From NCBI RefSeq assembly GCF_036850765.1, contig NC_089493.1, positions 17,175,632 to 17,239,631 of the forward strand: 64,000 nt of DNA, given 5' to 3'. Position numbers and translations under genes: made by a program. Within the stretch, counting starts at the first letter, position 1; each line of letters starts with the position of its first letter. Below the pieces are notes generated by a model. It was not told where the DNA came from, did not search any database, and saw nothing but the letters and a program-made list of their open reading frames with translations. Below, one piece after another: positions 43,955-54,611 of the stretch. The stretch is from Saccopteryx bilineata. Lineage: Eukaryota; Chordata; Mammalia; Chiroptera; Emballonuridae.

Positions 43955-44460
43955 TCCTTGAATACAATTGATTTGCTGGAGCAGCTCAGAGAACTCAGAG
44001 AAACACTTTGTTTACTAGATCACCAATTCCTTATAAAAGGATGTAGTTCGGGAGCAACCAGGAGGAAGAGATGCCTGCATAAGGCGAGGTATGGGAGAAG
44101 GGTGCGGAGCTTCCGTGCCCCTCTACGAGCATCTTGCTTGCACCTCCATTTGTTCACCAACCTGAAAGCTTTCCAGATCCTTTCGAGTTTTTATGGGGAC
44201 TTATTGTATAAACATGATTGATTAAATCACTGGCATTGACAACTGATTGACCCTTCAGCCCCTCTCTCCTCCCTGGAGGTCCAGGGGTATGCAGGTGGGA
44301 CTGAAGTTCCAACAATCTAATTACATGGTTGTTTTTTTGGCAACCAGTCCCCATCCTTAGATGGATTCCAAAAGTCTCTTTATTAACCTGATGAAAAACA
44401 CCTTCAAGGCTCTCATCACTTAAGAAATGCAAGGTCTTTGGGGAACTGTGAGCCAGGACT
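43955..44460 (+). repeat. Ancient mammalian interspersed repeat, family uncertain
   Basis: The order of blocks CCTGCATAAGGCGAGGTATGG, GAGCTTCCGTGCCCCTC, GCACCTCCATTTGTTCACC, CCTGAAAGCTTTCCAGATCC, AGCCCCTCTCTCCTCCCTGG and GGCAACCAGTCCCCATCC matches a mammalian fossil I recognise from other genomes. I cannot assign the family (LTR or LINE) with confidence. Confidence 0.5.
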
Positions 44461-44541
44461 TCTGAATGAAGAGCAGATATATCTATATATATGAGAATTC
44501 TATTTCGGTCATCTGAATCATCAAACACATGTATATTTCTT

Positions 44542-45296
44542 TTCTTCTTGTTCTTGTTCTTCTTGTTTTTGTTCTTCTTGTTCTTGTTGTTGTTGTTGTT
44601 GTTGTTCTTCTTCTTCTTCTTCTTCTTCTTCTTCTTCTTCTCTTCCTCTTTCTTCTCTTCTTCCTCCTCCTTTTTCTCCTCCTCCTCCTTCCTCTTCTTC
44701 TCCTTCTCCATCTTCTCCTGAGGCAGAGGCTTCACAGTGCCATCTTCAGTGCCCAGGATGATGCATTAGAATCAATCAAGCCATGCTACAGGAGGAGAAG
44801 AGAGGGAGAATAGTAGGGGAGGGGGGAGGAAGCAGATAGTTCTCGTGCCCTGAACAGGAATTGAACCGGGACATCCACACACCGGACTGATACTCTACCA
44901 CCAGGGGTCCCCAAACTACGGCCCTCGGGCCGCATGCGGCCCCCTAAGGCCATTTATCCAGCCCCCGCCACACTTCTGGAAGGGGCACCTCTTTCATTGG
45001 TGGTCAGTGAGAGGAGCACATTGACCATCTCATTAGCCAAAAGCAGGCCCATAGTTCCCATTGAAATACTGGTCAGTTTGTTGATTTAAATTTACTTGTT
45101 CTTTATTTTAAATATTGTATTTGTTTCCATTTTGTTTTTTTTTACTTTAAAATAAGATATGTGCTCTGTGCATAGGGATTTGTTCATAGTTTTCTTTATA
45201 GTCCGGCCCTCCAACAGTCTGAGGGACAGTGAACTGGCCCCCTGTGTAAAAAGTTTGGGGACCCCTGCTCTACCACTGAGCCAACAGGCTAGAGCC
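44542..45296 (-). mobile_element. Long bat SINE with (TTC)n tail expansion and an inserted hAT
   Basis: The whole composite is bounded by a perfect 12-bp duplication TGTATATTTCTT (44530-44541 and 45297-45308). From the left it consists of a ~180-bp TTC/TTG-rich tract (the SINE's reverse-complemented A-rich tail, expanded), the SINE body (about 44724-44901), a 366-bp hAT, and the last 20 bp of the SINE head ending CCAACAGGCTAGAGCC. Open frames rich in Lys/Glu or Phe/Leu across the tract are microsatellite artefacts. Confidence 0.92.
44902..45267. mobile_element. Non-autonomous hAT inserted in a SINE (366 bp)
   Basis: The ends CAGGGGTCCCCAAAC and GTTTGGGGACCCCTG are perfect 15-bp inverted repeats. 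CTCTACCAC is present on both sides (44893-44901 and 45268-45276): the 8-bp hAT duplication plus one matching base. Removing one duplicate restores the expected SINE head sequence CTCTACCACTGAGCCAAC, which proves the insertion order. There is no coding capacity. Confidence 0.96.
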
Positions 45297-45619
45297 TGTA
45301 TATTTCTTATAAATCACAATATCTTTTTTTCAATTTAGTTATCACAGTTTTCATGGGGGTGGGGGAGGAAGCAAATGCATCTAGCTGCTTTTAAATGATC
45401 TTTTGCTCTGTTGTTACATAGAAGAGCCAGGAAGAAAACAGTAATTATCAATATGCTATAGTACATTTTATAGCCAAATTATTTTATTATTCTTTAAAGA
45501 GGAGCAATTTTATTTAAGGTACACAGCAGAATACAGGTAAATAATAATAAATTAAAGCAATCTCACCACTATCTTCTATATTCTGATTTTTGTTTTTATT
45601 CATATTTTTAATCCTGTAG

Positions 45620-45664
<45 letters not shown>

Positions 45665-45672
45665 ATCTATCA
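45620..45672. repeat. (CTAT)n microsatellite
   Basis: About eleven CTAT units followed by ATCATCTATC variants. It is not associated with a recognisable SINE. Confidence 0.9.
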
Positions 45673-46676
45673 TCTATTTATATCTGTATAGAAATCTTCA
45701 GGATCCTGCAAATTTGAACAGAGGGACCCTCTAGTGGCTAGGTTATCCAACAAAATATACAATTTCTTTTACAAAATGAAAAACCCCTATTTACTTACAA
45801 AGTTAGAAGAGAACAGGGCTGACATTCTGTTTCATGAATACCGGCAGAGAGTGCTGAAGTGCATTCTTCTGTTCTATGACCATTCAACGGTGTCTTTCTC
45901 TTATCTTTACAGTGCAACACTGAGAAGTTCTTTAGTCAGCTATCCTTATTCTAGGCTGATTTGACAAAAATACAGCTTGAGAGAAAGAGATGCACACTCA
46001 TCACCCACCTTTTTCTACAAAGGGTTTCCTTTGTATTCCGTGCTGCTACCAGAGAACAGATAGTGACTGAGTAATAAATGAACTCAGGGATTTAGTAATC
46101 AGACCTGAGAAAAAACTTAGGGTGTGAATCCCTGCCCTTGAGACAATTTGCTGAGTAGCATAAGCCAAATTTATTTTTTGACTACTTGCAGGGAAAGATC
46201 AAATAGGAACTCAAAGTTTCATAACCATGCAGACAGTCTATTCTCTTTTAAGGCACCTTTCTTACTGTAAAATAGAAGTCTCACTCAGCTCCCTCTTCAG
46301 ATTCCAAAACCTGGTTCTTTCAGTAGAAACAAGAAGGAAGAGACATATTCAAGTGGCCTCATTACCCCAGGTTCTGTTTGGAGCTAGCAGCTTAGAGACA
46401 ACACATTTTAGATCTTTATTAGTTAATTATGTTTCATGCTTAACCCAAAGTGGCCCTTTAAAGAAAATTGTTGCTAAATTATTTGAGCAACATTATCATC
46501 TGGAATCATGGCCTGAAGCTACTCACTTCCCTTCGAAGCCTTCACTTTTAAATATAGTACATAGAATTACCAGTTGGAATGTGATTTTAATGGTCTTTAT
46601 TTCTTGGCCCATAAGACACATCTCATTTTTTTCCTGTTCATTTATTTTACTAAAAAAATTTTTGAATAGGGATTCT
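45673..46676. other. Unique DNA
   Basis: A 168-codon open frame at 46227-46733 runs from unique sequence into an L1 fossil and has no recognisable motif. It is treated as a chance frame. Confidence 0.45.
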
Positions 46677-47582
46677 AGCAACATGACTCATAACAACAAA
46701 AATGTGGAAAAAACACAAATGACCATCAACTAGGTCAATGAATTAAGGTTAATCCATACAATCGAATATTATTTGTAAATAAAAGGGAATGAAGTACTGG
46801 TACATGCTATAACATGGATTAACCTTGAAAATGATATCTAAGTGTGACCACCTATTTTATAAGTTCATTTATATTAAATATCCAGAATAAGAAGATTTAT
46901 AGAGGCCCTGGCCAGTTGGTTTAACGTTAGAGCATCAACCGGCATGTGGATGTCCCAGGTTCGATTCCCGGACAAGGCACACAGGAGAAATGACTATCTG
47001 CTCCCCCATGCCTCCCCTCTCCCTTTTCTCTTTCTAGTTCTCTCTTTTCCTTCCCACATCCATGGCTCAGTTGGAGCAAGTTGACCCTAGACACTGAGGA
47101 TGGCTCCATGCCCTCTCCTCAGGCACTAAAATATCTTGGTTACCAAGCAACAGGGCAACAACTCAGAGACCCAGATGGGCAGAGCAACGCCCCATAAGGG
47201 GTTTGCCGGGTAGATACCAGTCAGGGCACATGCGGAAGTCTGTCTCTCTGTATCCCCATTTCTCACTTAAGAAAAAATAAGATAAGATAAGATAAAATAA
47301 GATAAGATAAGATAAGATAAGATAAAAGATATATGTACCTAAGGTAGGTTAGTGATTGTCTAAGGCTGGAGGGAGGAAATTGTGGAATTGGTTAGAAATG
47401 GGAAGTAAATGCTGATAGGAATGGGGTGGTTTTAGGGATGATAAAAATGGCCTAATATTTATTGTGGTTACATCTTTGTGAATGTACTTCCTAACATTTC
47501 TTAAGTACCTTGAGTTGTATAGATTACATTGTTAAGTTATGTGATATTTGAACATTATATCTCAATAAAGCTTTATGAGAAA
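46677..47582 (+). mobile_element. Ancient L1M 3' end split by a SINE
   Basis: C-terminal ORF2 and 3'UTR of an old L1 in plus orientation: AATGACCATCAACTAG, GAATGAAGTACTGGTACATG, GATTAACCTTGAAAATG; then, after the SINE, GGTTAGTGATTGTCTAAGGC and the terminal TATATCTCAATAAAGCT. It is non-coding through many changes. Confidence 0.75.
46905..47326 (+). mobile_element. Long bat SINE with a (GATAA)n tail microsatellite
   Basis: Head GGCCCTGGCCAGTTGGTTTA, B box GGTTCGATTCCC, body and CACTTAAGAAAAAATAA 3' end. Its A-tail has become about nine GATAA units (47281-47325). It is inserted in the L1M fossil; the duplication is too eroded to define. Confidence 0.88.
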
Positions 47583-48754
47583 TGTAGTCAGTAACATTGT
47601 TAGAATAAGTCTCTCCAGACTGAAACTATAAAGCTGAAGGAACCTATAAATACCCCTTTTATAGAGAATTACATAATGTGCTAATGCAGTGTGTGTGTGT
47701 GTGTGTGTGATATTTATTAGTTTTACTTAAGTCTGCATCTTAGTAATAAGTCAGATTTGACTAAATTCATCCTTTGAAGTTGATCTCCATGTTTTGAGAC
47801 AAATCCATCTATGAATTACTATCTGATCAGTCATTCCTGAAGATGCTAATTCCTTAACCTTTAATACCTATTAAAAATTTTAATCAAGAAGACAAAGCTC
47901 TTGACTTAACACTTTTTTAATGCTCTAAATCTTTTTAGTGCTTTATAAGGGAACATACTACAACCTTGCTTTCATCTATATGGAGAACTAGATCCACTCA
48001 TTATAAGAATGGCCAGCCCAGAAAATAGGGCAGTTAGTAATCCAACTGGGAAATAAATATTATATTGATCTAAATGATAGAGATAAAACCTAGGGAAACA
48101 TGTTTTATTTTTCAGTCATCTGGTTATTCTGTGATCTTTGAAATTTTTGTATAAATAGCAATTTGATTTATTAAATCGTAATACTATTCATAATAAATAA
48201 TTTAACTTAATACATTTCATTTAACAATTTTTTAAAATGCTTAAATTTTTATTACACATTTTTAAATCTAAGAACCAGAGAATATTTTTTATATGGAAGT
48301 TAAGTTTTAAAATAATTAATTTAGTTCACAGGGTTAGTTCTATAAAATAATTTCACTAAAGACAGCATTGTAAAACCTCACTGTAAAGCTATAAAACATC
48401 AATAAAATTTAATTTGAAAAGTTAACAAAGTCCATTGAGACTCAACCACATTTTACAACTCTTCATTGTAGTTAACTTTTAATACTGCCAATATGTAGAA
48501 ATATGGTAGTAAATAACTTTTCCTCATTTTTTCTCCCGAGTTAGCATGACAATGTGTATAAGCACCATGCAGAGCTATCACAGAATAAGTTATAACAAGC
48601 AAGTGTGGTAGAAAGACCCAGAAGAATAAGGAGGAAAAAGAAAAGGAAATTTATATGGAGCATGCATATATCAATATGTTTTTTCTTTAACTATTTTTTT
48701 CTTTTTTTTAACTTTATTGATCTACCTTTAATAAGTTTCAGAATTCATTACCTT
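47583..48754. other. Unique A+T-rich DNA
   Basis: A short (GT)n run lies at 47691-47709. No repeat or gene was recognised. Confidence 0.5.
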
Positions 48755-48992
48755 TGGACATATAAACTCAGATGTGAAATTTTGCTGGATCATAAGGTAC
48801 TTCTATTTTTAATTTTTTGAGGGACTTCTGAACTGTTTCTTATAATAGTTATTCCAATTTACATTTCCACCAACAGAGTATAAGGATTTCTAGTTTTCTA
48901 CATTTTCACCAGCATTTATTGTTCATTTTTTTATAATAGCCATCCTAATGGGTGTGAGGTGATATCTCATTTTGGTTTTGATTTGTTTTCAA
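48755..48992 (-). mobile_element. Old L1 ORF2 3' fragment, minus strand
   Basis: Reverse-strand ORF2 end: TTTTGCTGGATCATAAGGTAC, ACATTTCCACCAACAGAGTA, GGGTGTGAGGTGATATCTC. It abuts an oppositely oriented L1 piece at about 48993. Confidence 0.7.
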
Positions 48993-49163
48993 TATTCCTT
49001 GATTTCAAAATATATTACAAATCTTTAGTAATCAAACAGTATGGTGCAGGTATAAAAACAGATATATGGAACAGAATAGAGAGCTCAGAAATAAATCCAC
49101 ATATTAATGGCCAACTGATCTTTGATAGATTGTTTAGAATACACAAAGAAGAAAGAATCACCT

Positions 49164-49795
49164 GACTCTGGCTGGGTGGCTCTTTGTTTCTTTGTTTCTT
49201 TCTTTTTTTTTTTTTTTTTTTTTGTATTTTTCTGAAGCTAGAAACCGGGAGAGACAGTCAGACAGACTCCCGCATGCGCCCGACCCGGGATCCACCCAGC
49301 ACGTCCACCAGGGGGCGATGCTCTGCCCCTCCGGGGGGGGGGGGTCGCTCTGCCGCGACCAGAGCCACTCTAGCACCTGGGGCAGAGGCCAAGGAGCCAT
49401 CCCCAGTGCCCGGGCCATCTTTGCTCCAATGGAGCCTCGGCTGCGGGAGGGGAAGAGAGAGACAGAGAGGAAGGAGAGGGGGAGGGGTGGAGAAGCAAAT
49501 GGGCGCTTCTCCTGTGTGCCCTGGCCGGGAATCGAACCCGGGACTTCTACACGCCAGGCCAATGCTCTAGCACTGAGCCAACCGGCCAGGGCCTGGATGG
49601 CTCTTTGGATAGAGTGTTGTCTTGGTGTGCAGAGGTCATGAGTTCAATCTCGGGTCAGGACACTTATAAAAAGCAACCAGTGAGTGTACAACTAAAAAAA
49701 AAAAAAAACTAAGTTGAACTCTCTCTCTCTCTCTCTTTCTGTTTAAATCAATGGAAAAACTTTAAAAAGAAAAAAAAAAGATAACATGACCTCTT
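49164..49795 (+). mobile_element. Older VES-like SINE, split by a younger SINE
   Basis: The outer element starts GACTCTGGCTGGGTGGCTC (up to 49186) and resumes at 49608 (GATAGAGTGTTGTCTTGG, B box GAGTTCAATCTC, body GGTCAGGACACTTATAAAAA). It then has a (CT)n-rich 3' end and A-tail. Confidence 0.85.
49187..49592 (-). mobile_element. Young long bat SINE inserted in another SINE
   Basis: Minus-strand full-length copy near consensus. The flanks CTGGGTGGCTCTTTG (49172-49186) and CTGGATGGCTCTTTG (49593-49607) form a 15-bp duplication with one mismatch, within the head of the outer SINE. It contains an unusual G12 run at 49333-49344, where relatives have CCGGGGCG. Confidence 0.95.
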
Positions 49796-50450
49796 CAGTA
49801 AATGGTGTTGAGAAAACTGGATATCCACACAGAGAAAGATTAAAGTGTACCCTTATAGCAGCATACCATGTAACAAAATTGACTCAAAATGGAATAAAAA
49901 GTTCAATGTAAGGCCCGAAACTATAAAACTACTAGAATAAAACATAGAAAAAAAAGCCACTTGACATTAGCCTTGGCAATGACTTTTTTGGTCATATACT
50001 AAAAGGACAGACAACTAAAGCAAAATTAAGCAAGTGGGATTGCATCAAATTCAATAGTCTCTTCACAGCAAAGGAAGCCATCAACCAAATGAAAAGGCAA
50101 CTGATGGAGTGGAAGAAAATGATTGCAAACTGTGCATCTGATAAGAGGTTAGTATCCAAAAGCTATTTAATAACCACGACAACAACAAAATATCCCCAAT
50201 TTAAAAAATGCACTATGGCCCTAAATAAACAAACAGTTCTGAAAAGAAGACATAAAAATGGTCAACAGTTGAACAAGAAATGAGCAACCAAAAGTGCTCG
50301 GCATACACAAAACTCTGGACCAGCTTGGGAATCTATCTTGCAGCTATTCAGAAAAACATGTGTTCAAGATGTTCACAGAAACCATGTTAGTAATGCCAAA
50401 AATTGGAATCATACAGAATAGTGATATGGACCCAGTATCTATTCATGGAT

Positions 50451-52534
50451 CAACCTGTATTAGTACTTCCAATAAATATTACAGGGCAGGAAATAACAGT
50501 CTGCTGTGGTGTGTGCCTGCCTGAAAACCATCTGAAGAGAGCTATTTACAAAGATGCAGACCGTCCACCAAGTGCCTGCTGTGTCCCTCTCAGATTTGGA
50601 AGGTATTTATCAAATGTCAAATGAGGTCTAGTGCTCTGGCAGAAACGATCACAGAATCTTATTGGATAAATCACCAAAAAAGCCATACTCCTACAAGAGT
50701 TAGGTAATTCCTAGTCTTCGCTTCAGCAAGAGAAAAAAATTTTCACTCCAGAAATTCAAGTTTCCAGATAAATGCATGTTGCTTATGATGAATGCAGAAA
50801 CAAGTCTTACATAAACTGTCCATAAATCAGATTTCTTTCATGTTTCTCATCCAGTATAAGTCAACCCAGCAAGCACACTTTACTGTTTGCCTCCAGGATT
50901 TTGTTTATAGTGTCCTCCTTTTACTGAAATAATGTGTATTCTCCTGTACTCAGTAAATTTATCTGTAATATAAATAATATATTTTATAATATATAAAGTA
51001 ATAGGGATAAGAAAAAAGAAATATTTTTAATAATTTACATATATTTTCTAATAAATTATGAGTCTATCTCAATTAATAGAGCTCTACATGATAAGTTCAT
51101 ATTAGTCCATTGTGTAGACATAAATATACCAAGATTGATTTAACCATATCAAAATGATTGGATACTAAAAAAGCAACACAGTAATTAAGATTCTTAAGCA
51201 TAGGTCTGAGTGCACATTTTGTTTTTATTACTTCCTTACATCAAATCCTTAGATATGGATTTTTGGCTCAGAGGCACTACCATATTTCTATAACATATTC
51301 CTGCAGAAAAAAATGCAATCAATTTTTACGTTCATGACCAGGTATGGTTTTTCCCTTACTTGTCTCAGGACTAGTGTACAGCACCACTATTTTTAAATCT
51401 TGGTAAATCTGATATCTAAAAATTATATTCTTTTGTTTTAATACTTTATGTTTTTTCCATTGACTATTGTAGTTGAACATCTTTTCATGCTTTGTATATT
51501 TTTCTAAGCTTTGATACTGATTATATTAAATTGAAGTGTTGATTCTTTGGTGGTTTGCCAAAATTTTCTGCAGTTCTTTTGGCATGGGTGATAAAAAGTG
51601 GTTTTACATGTGGTTCTATCTTCTGTTTTATAATAGCAAGCATTTGTATTTCTCCTTTTTCCATGAATAGCATTAGCAGTGGTTTCTCTTTCAAAAAATT
51701 TGATCTTAATGTATAAATCATGTTAATTTTTTATTAGTACCTATTCTCCTTAAGGATATGTGGATATGAGTGTGTGTGTGTGTGTTTTTTCTTTTGATTG
51801 CATAGTTGATTTATTTGAATTTTTTCTTTAATAACAGAAACACTAACTGGTATCAGATTTCTTCTTTATACATCCTTGGATAAATAAAAGTTTTTATATG
51901 ATATAAATAACTGTCATTACAATTACATTTTAAATTTTCTCTTTGACAAAAGATTTAGAAAGATTTGTTGAAAATGTAAATTACCCTTATCCAAATAAAT
52001 CAATAAATATTTATTGATATTTGAATAAAGGTAATTTACTTTTTGTTGTTGTGGTTGGAGTATAGTTAACTGTTATTAATTTAAAGGTATATTTTATTTC
52101 AGTCAAATAATGTGGTCTCCAGAACATATGTTTTGGGGACGCTGATATTTTTCTTGAGTCATAAAGATCAAATTTTGAAATATTCCATATATATTTGTAA
52201 AGGAACTATAGCCTTTGTATGAAGAGAACAGAGCTTATATACAAATATATTACCTTAAAACATATACAAATATGTTAAATGAACCCATGTAATTATTACC
52301 TACATTATCAATGGCAATTATATTAACACATTTTAATATATATTGTTAGTTTTATCTTACTTCTATAACTGCTTTATCTTATGACACTATTCAATATTCT
52401 GAATTCATCAAAGTTTCTTAGTTTTACATTATCATTGTGAATTACATTTTTCATTAACAAAATAAAAGCCTGTTTATTCTATTCAATGGTTTTGTCTTAA
52501 AACACATTTCATAATATTAATAGTGTCACATTGT
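50451..52534. other. Unique A+T-rich DNA containing a 74-bp palindrome
   Basis: No gene or known repeat was recognised. A near-perfect inverted repeat lies at 51971-52044 (listed separately). Confidence 0.5.
51971..52044. repeat. 74-bp AT-rich inverted repeat (hairpin)
   Basis: The arms read AAAATGTAAATTACCCTTAT going in and AATAAAGGTAATTTACTTTT coming out. They pair with three mismatches and a 2-nt gap, around a loop-less 16-bp perfect palindrome CAATAAATATTTATTG at the centre (52001-52016). It does not match a transposon end that I recognise. Confidence 0.85.
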
Positions 52535-52720
52535 ATGGAACAGTGATAAGAACACTGACTCTGAAACCCAACTCCACCATTTCCTTAACCGGGGTAATCA
52601 TGGAAAAGTTAGCACATAACTTGACCTCAGTTTCTTTAACTATAAAGTGGAGATAACAGTAGTGTACCTTCCCCATAATGTGTCTCTGTGGGTTTAGAAC
52701 TCTTTATTAGCTTTAGTGTA
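52535..52720 (+). repeat. MIR SINE fossil
   Basis: The blocks GATAAGAACACTGACTCTG, AACTTGACCTCAGTTTCTTT and AACTATAAAGTGGAGATAAC match the MIR consensus order 'gagcacggactctgg ... cctcagtttcctcatctgtaaaatggggataa'. Divergence is high. Confidence 0.7.
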
Positions 52721-52934
52721 ACCTTTTCTATTTACAATTCGTCAAAAAATATGTATCTTCATACCTTTACACTTTTTTTCTATGTCACTTTCAGACTATT
52801 TCTTATACTCAACATCTATAATACTTTGTATTTTGAAGGAATGATGTTGCCGGGGCCAGCTTAGTAGCTCTCCTCTTGTGGGCTTGAGGAGAAGTAGAAG
52901 TTCTGTGATCCAATGGGTTTGTGAGCTAGAGCAC

Positions 52935-53405
52935 ATGGAATGCAGCCTTTCAGCTCTAGCACATTATTTATTAACTTCGGGAAAGCCATTTAACCCCTTT
53001 AAGACTCAGTGTTCTTACTTGTAAAATAGGAATAATTTGGTGGAACATAAAAACGAGACTAAGAGACATGGACAAGAGTGTGGTGGTTACCAGGGGTGGG
53101 GGGAGGGAGGACGCTGGAGGGAAGGAAGGAGAGGGGTAGGGGGAGGGGGAGAGGCACAAAGAAAACTAGATAGAGGGTGACGGAGGACAATCTGACTCTG
53201 GGCGATGGGTATGCAACATAATTGAATGACAAGATAACCTAGACATGTTTTCTTTGAATATATGTACCCTGATTTATTAATGTCACCCCATTAACATTAA
53301 TAAAAATTTATTTAAATTAAAAAAAGGAATAACACCCAATACAAAGCTATTCATTGAGGCTTGAGTGAGATAAGCTACAGGAAAGCCCTTTAGAAACTAA
53401 AATGC
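52935..53405 (+). repeat. MIR SINE fossil split by an L1 insertion
   Basis: The left part has TTCAGCTCTAGCACATTATT, AAGACTCAGTGTTC and ACTTGTAAAATAGGAATAA. The right part resumes after the L1 with AGTGAGATAAGCTACAGGA and GCCCTTTAGAA, which continue the MIR order (ggattaaatgagataatg ... gcgcttag). Confidence 0.65.
53036..53324 (+). mobile_element. 5'-truncated L1 3' end, plus strand
   Basis: A 289-bp L1 containing only the end of ORF2 and the 3'UTR (GGTGGAACATAAAAACGAG ... GTACCCTGATTTATTAATG, A-tail). It includes the G-rich polypurine stretch at about 53096-53155. It is flanked by AGGAATAA (53028-53035 and 53325-53332). It is the same family as the young minus-strand L1s but somewhat more diverged. 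Confidence 0.93.
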
Positions 53406-53472
53406 TTTAACTAACCATTGTTAGTTGCTGTTGTCATTGCAGAGTTGCAGACCCTTTTAGAATCCCCTTGGG

Positions 53473-53723
53473 GCCTGACCTGTGGTGGCGCAGTGGATAA
53501 AGCGTCGACCTGGAAATGCTGAGGTCGCCGGTTCGAAACCCTGGGCTTGCCTAGTCAAGGCACATGTGGGAGTTGATGCTTCCAGCTCCTACCCCCTTCT
53601 CTCTCTCTGTCTCTTTCTCCTCTCTCTCCCTCTCTGTCTCTCTCTCCTCTCTAAAAATGAATAAATAAAATAAAATAAATTAAAAACCATGCAAGAAAAT
53701 TAGGCTTTTTAAAAAAAAAAAAA
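53473..53723 (+). mobile_element. GCCTGACCTGTGG-type SINE with an apparent 3' transduction
   Basis: A near-consensus SINE (head GCCTGACCTGTGGTGGCGC, B box GGTTCGAAACC) with an AATAAATAAAATAAAATAAA tail. It is followed by 24 bp of non-SINE sequence ending GGCTTTTT (53687-53710) and then a second A-run (53711-53723). The perfect 14-bp duplication AGAATCCCCTTGGG (53459-53472 and 53724-53737) lies outside both tails, so the extra segment was part of the inserted RNA copy. Confidence 0.94.
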
Positions 53724-54134
53724 AGAATCCCCTTGGGACAAGACATCTTCAAAATTCAGAATATTCTGGATCTTAGAAAAATAATTCAGTCCATATGCTA
53801 ATTATTAAATTCAGGGAGGTCTGAGGTAGAAACCTATAATCAAATGCATTAATATTTCTCAAGCAAAATAGATACATATTGCCACCAAGTGAAATAAATG
53901 AGGCCTACATCTAACGTCAGGACCATTTAGGACAGGTTTACCTTTCAGCTGAGTTAGAAAAACTTTCATTTTCATATCTTTTTGAATTTTGGAATTGGTG
54001 ATGAGAAATTATTTCTCTGTGTTTACATGGTTTCAATACTAAATGCCATTTGTCTTTGTAGAAGTTCAGACAAATTTTATTTTTAACAAACATTTACTAT
54101 GTACCTCCTTCCTATGTGTGGTGTAAACAATGGG

Positions 54135-54262
54135 AAACAAAAGAAAAAGAAAGGCAAACTGGACATCATCAATATTGAAGACTTTTGTATATCAAAGGAC
54201 ACCATCAAGAGAAGGAAAAGATGAAGTGGGAAAAATATTTGCAAATTCTTTATTTGATAAGG
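54135..54262 (+). mobile_element. Short old L1 ORF2 fragment
   Basis: AACTGGACATCATCAATATTG, GACACCATCAAGAGAAGG and GGGAAAAATATTTGCAAATTC match the L1 ORF2 block 'gacttcatcaaacttaaaaac ... gacaccatcaagaaagtg ... gagaaaatatttgcaaat'. It is isolated and non-coding, followed by a TG-rich run at 54270-54301. Confidence 0.65.
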
Positions 54263-54611
54263 GTCCGGTGTATGTATGCGTGTGTGTGTGTGCGTGCATG
54301 CCTTTACGCCTCTTGATTGTGTAGTTTATTATAATAGAGAACAATTTCCACACAATGTCAATATACTGAAAATATTTTGACTTTCTTCCTCTTCTCTAAC
54401 AAAGTGCGTGTACTCAAAATACAAATTTAGAGGGAAGATAATGAACATAACACCCTTCTAAAGTTTGGATCCAAATAAGCTTTATTATCTTAAAGCTATC
54501 TATTTCTGACACTTCTATTATCCGGTTTTCTAATATCCCTAGTTGTGAAATTTAATTTTTAAATATAATTTTTAAATTATCTACTATCAAGAATTTTTTT
54601 TATCATTTTAA

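Larger units (their letters stand above)
48993..50450 (+). mobile_element. Old L1 ORF2 fragment, plus strand, split by nested SINEs
   Basis: Plus-strand L1 coding fossil. The stretch before the SINEs includes GGCCAACTGATCTTTGATAG. After the SINEs come AATGGTGTTGAGAAAACTGG, GGGATTGCATCAAATTC and AAATGGTCAACAGTTGAAC. The conceptual protein is broken by stops and shifts. The right boundary is uncertain. Confidence 0.7.

Noticed and set aside
44154..44735. 193-codon Lys/Glu-rich open frame on the minus strand
   Set aside because: Most of it is the expanded TTC/TTG tract inside a SINE insertion, so the low-complexity protein is a microsatellite artefact.
46227..46733. 168-codon open frame
   Set aside because: It runs from unique sequence into an L1M fossil, has no recognisable domain and lacks supporting splice or promoter context.
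48755..50450. Twin-priming inversion of a single L1
   Set aside because: The inverted piece is more 3' in ORF2 than the start of the other piece, the opposite of what twin priming gives.
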